64,000 nt of DNA from Aeribacillus composti (GCF_007827555.1 NZ_VISS01000008.1:1-64000), one strand, 5' to 3'. Counted from the first letter of the stretch, positions 27,244-36,799 are shown. Notes: generated by a model from the sequence alone, not told the origin. Program-made: numbers and translations.

Positions 27244-27898
27244 CAGCTAATCCCACCTCACAGAATTTTTTAATTATAAAAATAATTAGAATATACAGTA
27301 AATTTTATTTGAGTTCAATAAAAAAATGACGTTTTTTATACGAATGAATAATAAGAATTTGTATTATGATTTCATGCATCTTTTCTTAATTTGTGATAAA
27401 ATATGGATTTTCTATAATTATATTTTAAAATTTAGATAAAATTTTAAATATTTTTCATTATGTTTCTTTTATGAAATTATAAATAACATTATGTAATTGT
27501 GTTAGTATATTAGCTGATTCCTAACAAGACGGTTAAGAAGAGCTCGTACATCCAAGGACATTCGATTTTAAAGTAAGTGTCAAACGAATCCCGTCTTATC
27601 TTTTCCGGATGGACAGGTTTTTCGTCGCTATTGATTACAAGCGACTGGGCAAGGTCTTTGACCTTGTACTTCTTTATATTCTAAATCCTTGTTGGGAAGT
27701 CTATAGATAAATTAAATAAGTAATTGGATTTGAATCCATTTACTTGATGCAGCATCGATTTCGGAACGCCTTAATGCCTGAAAATGGATTTATCAGAAGG
27801 GAGGATGTCATTCGTTCAGAAGGTGTCTTTAATATTTGATAATAACGAGAACAGATCAGTTCATCCCAAAATTGTAAAGCGAAAATTCAAAAAAAGGA
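27244..27898. other. Long divergent region upstream of the nitrilase and the PTS regulator
   Basis: About 650 bases, AT-rich near the nitrilase. On the minus strand 27510-27672 there is an uninterrupted coding-like stretch (KKYKVKDLAQSLVINSDEKP..., ending TVLLGIS) without a start codon; it may be a gene fragment. The same region can fold hairpins (CAAGGTC-TTT-GACCTTG near 27653). I cannot assign either to a known element. Confidence 0.3.
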
Positions 27899-27913
27899 AT
27901 GAAAGCGTAATCA
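27899..27913. promoter_or_regulatory. cre site (CcpA) before the galactitol-type PTS operon
   Basis: ATGAAAGCGTAATCA matches WTGNAANCGNWNNCW at all positions. It lies about 47 bases before the start codon of the PTS regulator gene, suggesting catabolite repression by roadblock. Confidence 0.65.
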
Positions 27914-27959
27914 ATTTTAGGAAAAGTGGCCTAAAATTGTGCTTAGAAAGGAGGTACAA

Positions 27960-30011
27960 ATGCTACTAGACATTCGAAGCAATTGTCTTTTGAAAGAAGT
28001 AATCAAAAATCCAAACATTAGTAGCAATGAACTTGCTCAAAAATTCAACTTGAGCAAGAGACAGATCAATTATAGTTTTTCCAAGATCAATGAATGGCTG
28101 TATGAACAAAATTTCCCTCAGATTGAAAGGACAAATCACGGCTATTTTGTTGTAGATCCGAGTTTACTAAAAGTATTGAGTGAAAAGGAAAATACTCAAT
28201 CAGTCGATTTTTATGATTTATCGAAACTGCAGCGCGTCCATTTCATTATATTGATGATTTTAACAAGAATGGATGCCTTATCGTTGGCTCATTTCACATC
28301 TGAACTAAAAGTGAGCAAGAATACCGTTATTGACGATTTGAAAAAAGTAAAGGATATTGTCGAACAATACGGCCTTGAATACAAGTATTCAAGAAAGTAT
28401 GGATACGTCATTGAGGGAGACGAATTTCAATGCCGGAAACTGTTAATCTCTATCACGAACAGCATCTGGACAGCAGATCAAGGAAAAGAAAAGATCATTC
28501 AGATTTCGCAATTATCTGTAGATGAGTTAAAGGAATTTAAAAATCGCCTCGAAAAAGTGGAGGCATCGTTAAATCTGAAATTTACAGACGAAAAACTTGA
28601 GTTAATGCCTTATATTTTAATTTTTATCTTAAGAAGAATACGGAAAGGCCATCATATCGGTTCTTTTAACCTTAATTATAATGAGATTTCCGGCACAAAA
28701 GAATACTTGGCAACGGAAGAACTTTTGCATGATTTTCCAAATGTTTCAGAGGAAGAACGGCTCTTTATTACTCTGAACTTGCTGACAACGAATGTTTATT
28801 GGTCTAAAGAGGAGATTGATAAAGAAATTCCTGAATTAAAAAGCGCGCTAAGTCAAGTGATCGACAACTTTGAAAAAAATACGTTCATTTTTTTGAAGGA
28901 TAAAGAGCAGCTTCTTCAAAAGCTCGTCCTTCATATGAAGCCCGCCTATTTTCGAATTAAATACAATTTAACTGATACAAATGATGTTCTTGATGATATC
29001 AATAAAAATTTCAAGGAATTGCATCATCTTGTTAAAAAATCGGTTAAACCGCTGGAAGATTTAATCGGTTCAGCTATTCCGGAAAGTGAGATTGCTTATT
29101 TAACAATTTTAATCGGCGGGTGGCTTTCCAGGCAGGGCGACAATATTAGCCAAAGAATGAAAGCCATAGTTGTCTGCCCAAAAGGAATATCAGTTTCCAG
29201 ATTGATGTATGGGACGCTAAGAGAACTGTTTCCTGAATTTATTTTTCTTGATTCATTGTCTGTGCGCGAATTCCAACAATATGAAATGGATTATGACATT
29301 GTCTTTTCTCCAGTTTATTTGAAAACAAATAAAAAGTTCTTCCTTGTAGATCATTTTATTGGTGCTGAAGAAAAAAGACGATTGCGAAAAGAAGTGATGT
29401 CTGACCTATATGGGTTTGTACCTGAAGTAATAAATGTTGAAGAATTAATGGGAATTATTGAAAAGCATGCTGTCATTAAAAATAAAAAAGAGCTTTACAA
29501 TGCGATTCAAAGCTATATTCACCAAGGCTCTAACAACAAGTTAGAAAATCATTCTATTAAAAATCCGAATTTATGCGATTTAATTACTCCTTCAACGATG
29601 ATATTCCGCCATTCGGTTCGTAGTTGGGAAGAAGCGATTAAACTGGCGGCCCAGCCTTTGCTGAAGGATAAAAGCATTAAAGAACAATATGTTGAAGCAA
29701 TGATCAAACATTGCCAATCAGATCCTTATTTTGTCATCAGTGAACATGTAGCCATTCCACATGCTTCACCTGATGAAGGAGTAAATCGTTTATCGATGAG
29801 CTTATTGAAATTGCGAAAAGGAGTAGCCTTTGAAAACTATCAGTCCATTAAGTTAATCATTGTGATTGCAGCTTTAGATAAAGATCAACATTTAAAAGCA
29901 TTCATGCAATTAATGAATTTAGTGAGAAATGAACAGGATTTGAATAAAGTATTGAACGCACAAAGCATGAAAGACTTACACGAAGTTCTGAAATTATATG
30001 CACAAGAATAA
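27960..30011 (+). CDS. PRD-containing transcriptional regulator of the galactitol-type PTS operon
   Basis: A 683-residue regulator starting at the ATG at 27960, seven bases after AAAGGAGG. It has an N-terminal helix-turn-helix (SSNELAQKFNLSKRQINYSFSKI), a second one (SELKVSKNTVIDDLKKV), two PTS regulation domains, an EIIB-like segment in which the usual Cys is kept (KAIVVCPKGISVSRLMY) and a C-terminal EIIA-like domain with ISEHVAIPHASPDEG holding the phospho-His. It should act as an activator responding to PTS flux through the downstream EIIABC genes. Confidence 0.88.
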   Translation: MLLDIRSNCLLKEVIKNPNISSNELAQKFNLSKRQINYSFSKINEWLYEQNFPQIERTNHGYFVVDPSLLKVLSEKENTQSVDFYDLSKLQRVHFIILMILTRMDALSLAHFTSELKVSKNTVIDDLKKVKDIVEQYGLEYKYSRKYGYVIEGDEFQCRKLLISITNSIWTADQGKEKIIQISQLSVDELKEFKNRLEKVEASLNLKFTDEKLELMPYILIFILRRIRKGHHIGSFNLNYNEISGTKEYLATEELLHDFPNVSEEERLFITLNLLTTNVYWSKEEIDKEIPELKSALSQVIDNFEKNTFIFLKDKEQLLQKLVLHMKPAYFRIKYNLTDTNDVLDDINKNFKELHHLVKKSVKPLEDLIGSAIPESEIAYLTILIGGWLSRQGDNISQRMKAIVVCPKGISVSRLMYGTLRELFPEFIFLDSLSVREFQQYEMDYDIVFSPVYLKTNKKFFLVDHFIGAEEKRRLRKEVMSDLYGFVPEVINVEELMGIIEKHAVIKNKKELYNAIQSYIHQGSNNKLENHSIKNPNLCDLITPSTMIFRHSVRSWEEAIKLAAQPLLKDKSIKEQYVEAMIKHCQSDPYFVISEHVAIPHASPDEGVNRLSMSLLKLRKGVAFENYQSIKLIIVIAALDKDQHLKAFMQLMNLVRNEQDLNKVLNAQSMKDLHEVLKLYAQE

Positions 30012-30045
30012 AAGCTCTTTTATTAATGGAGTAGGTGATATACCA

Positions 30046-30525
30046 GTGATTGATTTACATTTTGATGAATCTTTGATTTTTTGCGACTTAAAAGCGAAGG
30101 ATCAGGAAGAAGTTTTGAAAGTAATGGGAAACCATCTTTACGAAAAAAACTTTGTAAAAGAGAGTTTTATAGATGCAATTATTGAGAGGGAAAAAACCTT
30201 TCCGACCGGTCTCCCAACTTCCAGTAATATATCTGTCGCCATTCCCCATACGGATTCCGTTCATGTCAATAAAAAGGCGATCAGCTTGGCGATACTAAAA
30301 GACGCTGTTGAGTTTGGAATCATGGGGGAGCAGGAGGCAAAAACTCCGGTAAAAATTGTGTTTTTATTAGCGATCGACAAGCAAAATTCTCATTTGAAAA
30401 TTTTGCAAAAACTGATAAGCATCTTTCAAAACGAGGATGTCATCAAGTTTTTAACAACAGAAAAAAATAAAACATTAATCAAAACAAAAATTATAGAATG
30501 TTTAGATTTAAAGGAGATGAATTGA
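30046..30525 (+). CDS. gatA: PTS galactitol-type EIIA component
   Basis: A 159-residue EIIA of the fructose/mannitol fold. I prefer the GTG at 30046 (AGGTG upstream, starts MIDLHFDESLI as in GatA proteins) over an ATG at 29998 that overlaps the regulator gene and lacks a ribosome-binding site. The phosphorylated residue is His68 in SVAIPHTDS. Confidence 0.87.
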   Translation: MIDLHFDESLIFCDLKAKDQEEVLKVMGNHLYEKNFVKESFIDAIIEREKTFPTGLPTSSNISVAIPHTDSVHVNKKAISLAILKDAVEFGIMGEQEAKTPVKIVFLLAIDKQNSHLKILQKLISIFQNEDVIKFLTTEKNKTLIKTKIIECLDLKEMN

Positions 30526-30526
30526 A

Positions 30527-30811
30527 ATGAAGAAAAAACAAGTATTAGTCGCATGTGGTGCTGGAATTGCTACTTCAACTATTGTTAATGATGCGGTGCA
30601 ACAGCTTTGCAAAGAACATAACATTGAATGTGAAATTATTCAAATAAAAATTACAGAAGTTGGTTCTTATGTGGACACGGCTGACTTATTAATTAGTACA
30701 ACAATTGTACAACAGGAGTACCCGTTCCCGGTTATTAATGCACGCGCTTTCTTAACAGGCATTGGACTGGATGAAGTGAAAAAAGAAATTTTGGAAGCGC
30801 TGAAAAATTAA
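30527..30811 (+). CDS. gatB: PTS galactitol-type EIIB component
   Basis: A 94-residue EIIB with the phosphocysteine Cys10 in VLVACGAGIATSTIV. It starts one base after the EIIA stop with AAGGAG upstream. It transfers phosphate from EIIA to the incoming polyol. Confidence 0.9.
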   Translation: MKKKQVLVACGAGIATSTIVNDAVQQLCKEHNIECEIIQIKITEVGSYVDTADLLISTTIVQQEYPFPVINARAFLTGIGLDEVKKEILEALKN

Positions 30812-30856
30812 ACAAACGTTTGATTATTTTGGTAGGGGTTTAAGGAGGGGAAAAAT

Positions 30857-32119
30857 ATGCAAGGTTTTGTTGATGCGATACGAGCATTTTTAGATTTAGG
30901 TGCAACAGTTATTTTGCCCGTGGCGATTTTTATACTAGGGTTAATTTTCGGACAAAAACCCGGAAAAGCCTTTCGGGCCGGTTTGACGATTGGTGTTGCA
31001 TTCGTAGGGATTTTCTTAGTAGTTGATCTTTTAGTCAATAATCTAGGGCCGGCAGCTCAAGGAATGGTTGATCGATTTGGAATCGAACTGAATGTTATTG
31101 ATGTAGGTTGGCCGGCTGCTGCATCGATTTCTTGGGCCTCCCCAATCGCAGCCTTTATCATTCCTCTCGGATTGTTAGTAAATGTTTTGATGCTTGTGAC
31201 AAAAACGACAAAAACAATGAATGTAGATATTTGGAATTTTTGGCATTACACTTTTACCGGTGCAATTGTATATACGTTATCAGGCAGTATTATTCAAGGC
31301 TTAATTGCCGCGGTATTATTCCAAATTGCTTGCTTGAAAATTGCAGATTGGACAGCTCCGATGCTTGATAAATATTTCGGGCTTCCGGGAATTTCTGTTG
31401 CAACGGGAAGCACGGTTTCATACGCAGTTCTTGGTATCCCATTGATCCAATTGATTCAAAAAATACCAGGTCTTAAAAATTTAAATGCTGATCCGGAAAC
31501 GATTCAAAAAAGATTTGGGATCTTTGGTGAACCGATCTTTATGGGGCTAATTTTAGGTGTCGCATTAGGATTATTGGCTGGATATTCTGTCGGAGATACG
31601 ATCGAAATCGGGATGTCTATGGCAGCAGTTATGGTGTTAATGCCGAGAATGGTGAAAATTTTAATGGAAGGTTTAATGCCGATTTCTGAATCAGCTAGAG
31701 AACTGCTTCAAAAGAAATTCGGCGCACAAAATATTTATATCGGGCTAGATGCTGCCGTTGCAATTGGTCACCCGTCCGTAATTTCAACAGCTCTTATTTT
31801 AGTACCAATCACAGTAGCAATCGCCATTATTTTACCTGGAAATAACGTTCTTCCGTTTGGGGACTTAGCTACCATTCCTTTCATTGTTGCATTTATTGTC
31901 GGTGCTGCAAGAGGAAACATTGTTCATTCGGTAATCGTTGGTACGTTGTTAATCGCCCTGTCACTGTACATGGCGACAGATTTGGCGGCGCTCCATACTG
32001 AGATGGCTGTAGAATCTAAATTTAACATGCCTGAAGGAGCGAGCAAAATCTCTAGTATCGACCAAGGTGGAAATCTGATCAATTACGTTATCTATAGAAT
32101 TTTTGCGCTATTCAATTAA
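30857..32119 (+). CDS. gatC: PTS galactitol-type EIIC component
   Basis: A 420-residue membrane permease with about nine spans. GatC landmarks include FGQKPGKAFRAGLTIGVAFVGIFLV near the start, DVGWPAAASISWASPIAAFIIPLG, and FGEPIFMGLILGVALGLLAGY in the middle. RBS AAGGAGGGG. Together with the two preceding genes it makes a complete EIIABC set. Galactitol is the family substrate, but D-arabitol and related polyols use the same type. Confidence 0.9.
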   Translation: MQGFVDAIRAFLDLGATVILPVAIFILGLIFGQKPGKAFRAGLTIGVAFVGIFLVVDLLVNNLGPAAQGMVDRFGIELNVIDVGWPAAASISWASPIAAFIIPLGLLVNVLMLVTKTTKTMNVDIWNFWHYTFTGAIVYTLSGSIIQGLIAAVLFQIACLKIADWTAPMLDKYFGLPGISVATGSTVSYAVLGIPLIQLIQKIPGLKNLNADPETIQKRFGIFGEPIFMGLILGVALGLLAGYSVGDTIEIGMSMAAVMVLMPRMVKILMEGLMPISESARELLQKKFGAQNIYIGLDAAVAIGHPSVISTALILVPITVAIAIILPGNNVLPFGDLATIPFIVAFIVGAARGNIVHSVIVGTLLIALSLYMATDLAALHTEMAVESKFNMPEGASKISSIDQGGNLINYVIYRIFALFN

Positions 32120-32157
32120 TAGTCTCCAATATTGCAGCTTGCTGGAGGGATAAAGAA

Positions 32158-33192
32158 ATGAAAGCTTTAGTAAAAAAAGAACTAGGATTTGGGAACTTGG
32201 AAATAGTAGATGTGGAAGAACCGAAAGTCGGACCGGATCAAGTCAAAATTTTAGTGAAATACAGCGGAATATGCGGTACGGACATTCATACGTATGAAGG
32301 ACATTACAAAGTGAAAGCCCCCGTTACGTTAGGCCATGAATTTTCCGGTGTAGTAGCAGAAGTCGGGGAGAATGTAACTGAATTTCAGGTAGGAGATCGG
32401 GTAACCTCTGAAACTACTTATTATATATGCGGAACATGTAAATACTGTCAGTCCGGTGATTACAATTTATGCAGCAACAGAAAAGGGCTGGGCACGCAGC
32501 AAGATGGAAGCTTTGCAACCTATTTGATTGCACGTAAAGAAAGTGTTCATAAGCTTCCTGAAAATGTAGATTTTCTATCTGCAGCGATGACGGAGCCGCT
32601 TGCATGTGCACATCATGCAGTAAAGAAAGCTACGATTCATCAAGGTGATGTCGTTTTAGTACTCGGCCCCGGTCCGATTGGTTTATTAGTCGCTCAAGTC
32701 GTAAAAGATTTAGGAGCTAAAGTTATCATAACCGGATTAAGCAATGACAAGCTGCGGCTGGAAAAGGCAAAAGAGCTTGGACTGGATTATGCCGTAAACA
32801 TTCAAGAAGAAGACGTCAAACAATTAGTCAATGAATTGACGGATGGCTACGGTGTAGACGCAGTATTTGAATGTACCGGTGCTGTACCTGCTTTGAACAT
32901 GGGGCTCGATTTATTGAAAAAGAAAGGCCAATTTGTACAGGTTGGCATTTATGCAAAATCTGAAATCCCTATTGATATGGAAAAAATTATTCAAAAAGAA
33001 ATTGTATTTACCGGATCTCGCAGTCAAAAACCAAGCGATTGGGAGCCGTCTTTAGCCTTGATGAATGAAAATAGAGTAAATACTAAAACACTTGTAACAC
33101 ATCAATTCAACATTTCTGAATGGGATAAAGCATACGAAGCAATTAAAAGCGGCGATGCAATTAAAGTTATTTTAACTCCTGTTCATGAATAA
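32158..33192 (+). CDS. Zinc-dependent medium-chain polyol dehydrogenase
   Basis: A 344-residue MDR enzyme. Catalytic zinc ligands: Cys in SGICGTDIH and His-Glu in LGHEFSG. The structural zinc lobe has four Cys in CGTCKYCQSGDYNLC. The nucleotide-binding motif is VLGPGPIGLL. Close family members are sorbitol, threonine and polyol-phosphate dehydrogenases. Lying between gatC and a GatD-type enzyme, it probably oxidises a polyol phosphate made by the PTS, or a second polyol; the exact substrate is open. Confidence 0.85.
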   Translation: MKALVKKELGFGNLEIVDVEEPKVGPDQVKILVKYSGICGTDIHTYEGHYKVKAPVTLGHEFSGVVAEVGENVTEFQVGDRVTSETTYYICGTCKYCQSGDYNLCSNRKGLGTQQDGSFATYLIARKESVHKLPENVDFLSAAMTEPLACAHHAVKKATIHQGDVVLVLGPGPIGLLVAQVVKDLGAKVIITGLSNDKLRLEKAKELGLDYAVNIQEEDVKQLVNELTDGYGVDAVFECTGAVPALNMGLDLLKKKGQFVQVGIYAKSEIPIDMEKIIQKEIVFTGSRSQKPSDWEPSLALMNENRVNTKTLVTHQFNISEWDKAYEAIKSGDAIKVILTPVHE

Positions 33193-33201
33193 TCAGTTGT
33201 T

Positions 33202-33225
33202 CCCCACCGCATTTAGCAGGTGGGG
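33202..33225 (+). terminator. Intra-operon hairpin between the two dehydrogenase genes
   Basis: CCCCACC / GGTGGGG stem with a 10-base loop and no T run. It may stabilise the upstream message or attenuate transcription. Confidence 0.4.
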
Positions 33226-33299
33226 ATATGTCTAATGTAAGTCTTGGCAAAGGGGAAGAAGTAAAGTATTGACAAACATGTCAATAAGAAGGTGAAAAA

Positions 33300-33482
33300 A
33301 TGATTGAGAGCATCATAGATTTTATTCTTGGACCGTATGGGAGAATGGTCAGCGATTTTTATATTGAACATCAATTTATCATAAATTCAATCGTGTTGGC
33401 AGTTGCATTTTACAAGCTTTTCAAAAATAAATCTAAAGGTGTTCGTTCGGAGCAAGCTATGAAGGTTCATAACGAAAATTAA
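33300..33482 (+). CDS. Small single-span membrane protein in the PTS operon
   Basis: A 60-residue protein with GAAGGTG at the right distance before its ATG. It has an amphipathic start (MIESIIDFILGPYGRMVSDFYI), one membrane span (INSIVLAVAFYKLF) and a basic cytoplasmic tail (KNKSKGVR). It is 24 bases from the next gene and co-directional with the operon. Function unknown; a small partner of EIIC is possible. Confidence 0.65.
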   Translation: MIESIIDFILGPYGRMVSDFYIEHQFIINSIVLAVAFYKLFKNKSKGVRSEQAMKVHNEN

Positions 33483-33506
33483 ACCATGCGGGAAAGGGAA
33501 TAGGAA

Positions 33507-34562
33507 ATGAAAGCACTAAAACTTTACGGAAAACGAGATCTGCGGTTCGAGGATGCTAGTGAACCAAGGATAGAAAATGAGAACGACGTGATCATTAAAG
33601 TAAAAGCAACAGGCATATGCGGTTCAGACATTTCAAGATATGCAAAACTGGGACCTTACGTACAAGGAATGATTTGGGGACATGAATTTTCCGGTGAAGT
33701 GGTAGAAGTTGGTCCTTCTGTCTCTCATGTAAAAGCAGGAGACAGGGTTGTCGGCTGTCCTGCTTTATATTGCGGTAAATGTGAAAGCTGCAAAAAAGGG
33801 ATTTTGTCCCAATGTGAAAGCTTGCATGTTATTGGAGCCTTACAGCCGGGATCCTTTGCCGAATATGTGAAATTGCCTAGTGAAAATGTGCTTTTAATAC
33901 CGGACGAGATAAGCTATGACTCCGCTGCTTTGATTGAGCCGTCATCCGTTGTCGTACACGGGCTTTACCGGACATCGTTGCAGCCGGGTGACAGCGTTGC
34001 TGTCATGGGATGCGGAACTATCGGGCTTCTCGCAGTCCAATGGGCAAAAATTTTTGGAGCAAGTGAAATCTTTGCGATTGATATCGATGATCAGAAATTA
34101 AATATTGCCAAAGAAATGGGAGCGGATTTTACGATTAATCCTCTTGAAAAATCGGCATATGATCAAATCATGGAGCTGACGAATGGAAAAGGAGTAGACA
34201 TTGCTGTAGAATCAGCGGGATCCCCTGTAACTTCCGCCCAAGTTTTTTCATTAGCGAAAAAGAGAGGGCAGGTTGTATTTATGGGAATTCCATACGGAGA
34301 CGTCCTAGTCGAAAGATTTTACTTTGAAAAAATCGTCCGAAACGAATTAACCGTATTAGGATCTTGGAATGCCATATCGTCTCCGTTTCCGGGAAAAGAA
34401 TGGAAAACGACCATCGATTGTATGAGAACCGGAAAAATAAACGCTGAGGCGCTGATCACACATCGCATCACGTTAGAGGAAGGACCGAAAATGTTTGAAA
34501 AAATTTTAGAAAAAAAAGAGTTCATCGGCAAAGTATTGTTTTATCCGGAAATTAGGCTTTAA
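33507..34562 (+). CDS. gatD: Galactitol-1-phosphate 5-dehydrogenase
   Basis: A 351-residue zinc MDR enzyme. Catalytic ligands are in TGICGSDIS and WGHEFSG, the structural zinc Cys in CGKCESCKKGILSQC and the NAD motif in VMGCGTIGLL. The GSWNAISSPFPGKEW segment is typical for GatD. It oxidises galactitol 1-phosphate to tagatose 6-phosphate. It ends the galactitol-type operon; no tagatose-6-phosphate kinase or aldolase gene follows here. Confidence 0.85.
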   Translation: MKALKLYGKRDLRFEDASEPRIENENDVIIKVKATGICGSDISRYAKLGPYVQGMIWGHEFSGEVVEVGPSVSHVKAGDRVVGCPALYCGKCESCKKGILSQCESLHVIGALQPGSFAEYVKLPSENVLLIPDEISYDSAALIEPSSVVVHGLYRTSLQPGDSVAVMGCGTIGLLAVQWAKIFGASEIFAIDIDDQKLNIAKEMGADFTINPLEKSAYDQIMELTNGKGVDIAVESAGSPVTSAQVFSLAKKRGQVVFMGIPYGDVLVERFYFEKIVRNELTVLGSWNAISSPFPGKEWKTTIDCMRTGKINAEALITHRITLEEGPKMFEKILEKKEFIGKVLFYPEIRL

Positions 34563-34875
34563 TTTTCAGCCGCTGTTTGAGCTATGCGGAAAGCTTATTC
34601 TTGCCATTTGAACTATTGTTACCTGCTTGGAGCTTCATTTGCAAAATATACAAATGAATAAAAACAGCTGAACAAAGTCTAGCCTTCCTTATTTGGGAGG
34701 CATTCAGACTGTCGGCGAATGCTTTCATCCAGCGTCACTGGCCTCGTCCGCTCATGAACTTTTTTGGTTCGATTCGCATCTTCTCTAAAGATCAGTTCCT
34801 TGTCTGCCAAGCGTTTTTAAGACAGACTAAGGTGGAAAAAATCGAAATGAATAGACGCTTAGATGGTAGGGCTGT

Positions 34876-34974
34876 CCAAAAAGTCAGGGTTAACTGACTT
34901 TTTGGAGCCATTCATTTGGTACAGTCAAAATATTCCGTTGGAGAGGTGCCCAAGTTAACTGACTTTTTGGAGCC
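34876..34974. repeat. Hairpin plus repeated end sequence, probable insertion-element remnant
   Basis: A perfect 12-pair inverted repeat (CCAAAAAGTCAG / CTGACTTTTTGG, 34876-34905) has a six-base loop. Its right arm lies in a 21-base sequence (34889-34909) that recurs exactly at 34954-34974. The outer text GGGCTGTCCAAAAAGTC resembles terminal repeats seen in IS1182-like elements of Firmicutes. No transposase is left between the copies. Confidence 0.5.
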
Positions 34975-35233
34975 CCTTCATTTTAGGGATTTATCGGACA
35001 AACCATTTTTTCCTATCTTGTTTAATCCTTCAGAAGTCTTATGAAGGATTTTTCTTATGTTCTCTTTCTGAATTACGTTCTTCAAAAGTTTTATGATGGA
35101 CATTCAGCACATACAATTGCTTCTTGTTGGACTTCATTGCCTCTATGAAGGACATTTACAAATTTTATTCGATTATTTTTGTCCTTTACAGTAGTATTTC
35201 TCCCCAATCCTTCATTTTAGGAACCCATCGGAC
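34975..35233. repeat. Pair of diverged 25-base direct repeats
   Basis: CCTTCATTTTAGG-N5-ATCGGAC occurs at 34975-34999 and again at 35209-35233, differing only in the middle five bases. The 209 bases between them contain no recognised gene. Confidence 0.45.
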
Positions 35234-35676
35234 TGTCATTTTTATATAGAGAATTTTGTTTGAATTTGCTCTGTACACCCCTTGATAACCATCCCTGTCA
35301 TTATGCAGTATGTCAATCTTTCGTTTGTTTTGTCACCATAAAAATAATGGCTCATCTTTCAATACATAAGTGCTGCGTTTTGCCTTGCCAATCCATTCAA
35401 GAGGTGTTTGTGGATTTTTGGACAGCTGGATTTCATGCTTTAACTCTTACCTTTGATTGAAAATTGCCATATCAACCTTGATTTTTATTCTGAATATTTA
35501 TATTAGCGACGCTGTATAAATGAGATGTTCTTTGGATAGATAATTCAAACGTTGATCATGGATTGTTTAACATTCGATCACAATTGGTAACAGGAATTGA
35601 AAAGGGGACATTGAAGAAAAATAACATGGCAATTCAAAAAACTTCCTAGATTTTTTTAAAACAGGAGGCATTGGTT

Positions 35677-36750
35677 GTGAAAGTTTTTCGTTTTCCAGAA
35701 AATCCACTGATTGCTCCGGGCGATGTTAAACCTTTTCACCGTGGACATGAAGTAATAGGAGTTTTTAATGCTGGTGTTGCCCAGTTGAACGGCGAAGTGC
35801 TTCTATTGCTGCGCGTTGCTGAACGTCCTGTCTGTACAGATCCAAATGTCGTGAAAATTTCTTATATCGATTTTTCTTCAGGAAAAGGAAAGCTGAAAGA
35901 GATGGAATTGCAAAAAAATGACACAAGATATGATTTTTCTGACCCAAGAATGATTTTTTACAGTGATTCCATGCATAGAGCTGCCTATGTCACATCTTTA
36001 TCTTATTTTCGGCTTGCCCGCAGCAAAGACGGACGGAATTTCACCATTGATGATAAACCTTTCATGTATCCGGAAACTGAACGTGAAGCATGGGGAATTG
36101 AAGACCCAAGAATTACTAAGATTGGTGCATCTTTTTACATTCAGTACAGCGCAGTGTCGCCTGAAGGCATTGGAGTGGGGCTTGCCTCAACAACTGATTT
36201 TAAAACATGCAGGCGGCTAGGGTTAATTTTTCATCCTGAAAACAAAGATGTGGCCATTTTTCCTGAAAAAATTAATGGCAAGTACTATGCGCTGCATCGA
36301 CCTGTACCGAAAGGAATCGGCAGACCGGAAATATGGATTGCTGAATCGGACAATCTTTTATATTGGGGAAATCATCGGCATTTGCTTAGTCTTAGCGAAA
36401 AAGGATGGGACAGCTGCCGCATTGGCGGGGGAGCAGTTCCGTTTAAAACCGATAGAGGCTGGTTGGCTATTTATCATGGCGCTGATCAAAACGACTGCTA
36501 TTCTTTAGGTGCTCTGCTTCTAGACTTGAATGATCCTGGGAAAATGTTAGCTAAGACGGAGGAACCCATTTTAAAGCCTGAAGCGGATTATGAAATGAAC
36601 GGATTCTTCGGTCAAGTTGTATTTACATGCGGAGCTTTGACGGAAAATGGTACAGTTCGGATTTATTATGGTGCATCGGATCAATCGGTTGCAGGTGCGG
36701 AAATTTCTCTTGAAGAAATAATGGAAAAACTTCACAAACGTTTCATTTGA
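35677..36750 (+). CDS. GH130 family glycoside phosphorylase (mannoside type)
   Basis: A 357-residue five-bladed beta-propeller enzyme. The GTG at 35677 is eight bases after AGGAGG; a TTG at 35671 is too close. The catalytic Asp143 is in WGIEDPRITK, with the family text RVAERPV, DFSDPRM and PFKTDRGWLAIYHGAD. GH130 enzymes phosphorolyse beta-mannosides (beta-1,2- or beta-1,4-mannobiose, mannosyl-GlcNAc). The regulator and uptake genes for such a substrate are not in the window. Confidence 0.87.
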   Translation: MKVFRFPENPLIAPGDVKPFHRGHEVIGVFNAGVAQLNGEVLLLLRVAERPVCTDPNVVKISYIDFSSGKGKLKEMELQKNDTRYDFSDPRMIFYSDSMHRAAYVTSLSYFRLARSKDGRNFTIDDKPFMYPETEREAWGIEDPRITKIGASFYIQYSAVSPEGIGVGLASTTDFKTCRRLGLIFHPENKDVAIFPEKINGKYYALHRPVPKGIGRPEIWIAESDNLLYWGNHRHLLSLSEKGWDSCRIGGGAVPFKTDRGWLAIYHGADQNDCYSLGALLLDLNDPGKMLAKTEEPILKPEADYEMNGFFGQVVFTCGALTENGTVRIYYGASDQSVAGAEISLEEIMEKLHKRFI

Positions 36751-36799
36751 AATAGGGCAGGGCATATAAATAATTTGCTGATCTTTGTAAATGATATAA

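Larger units (their letters stand above)
34563..35676. other. 1.1-kb region of decayed repeats, no supported gene
   Basis: No gene could be supported. The region holds two identical 21-base repeats, a strong hairpin and a pair of diverged 25-base repeats (listed separately), so it looks like the wreck of one or more insertion elements. Short open frames around 35260-35460 have no ribosome-binding site. Confidence 0.5.

Noticed and set aside
27524-27670. T-box or other riboswitch before the PTS regulator
   Set aside because: Hairpins are possible, but no T-box sequence, specifier loop or antiterminator/terminator pair could be found.
27784-27969. 61-codon plus-strand frame just upstream of the PTS regulator
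   Set aside because: It overlaps the cre site and the regulator's ribosome-binding site; its text is basic and low in hydrophobic residues, as expected for untranslated leader.
34876-34905. The strong hairpin as the gatD transcription terminator
   Set aside because: It is 310 bases from gatD, has IS-end-like flanks, and its right arm is duplicated 65 bases later, which fits a repeat element better.
35260-35460. 66-codon plus-strand frame in the repeat-rich gap
   Set aside because: Cys- and His-rich text without a ribosome-binding site in a region of decayed repeats; no reason to call it a gene.
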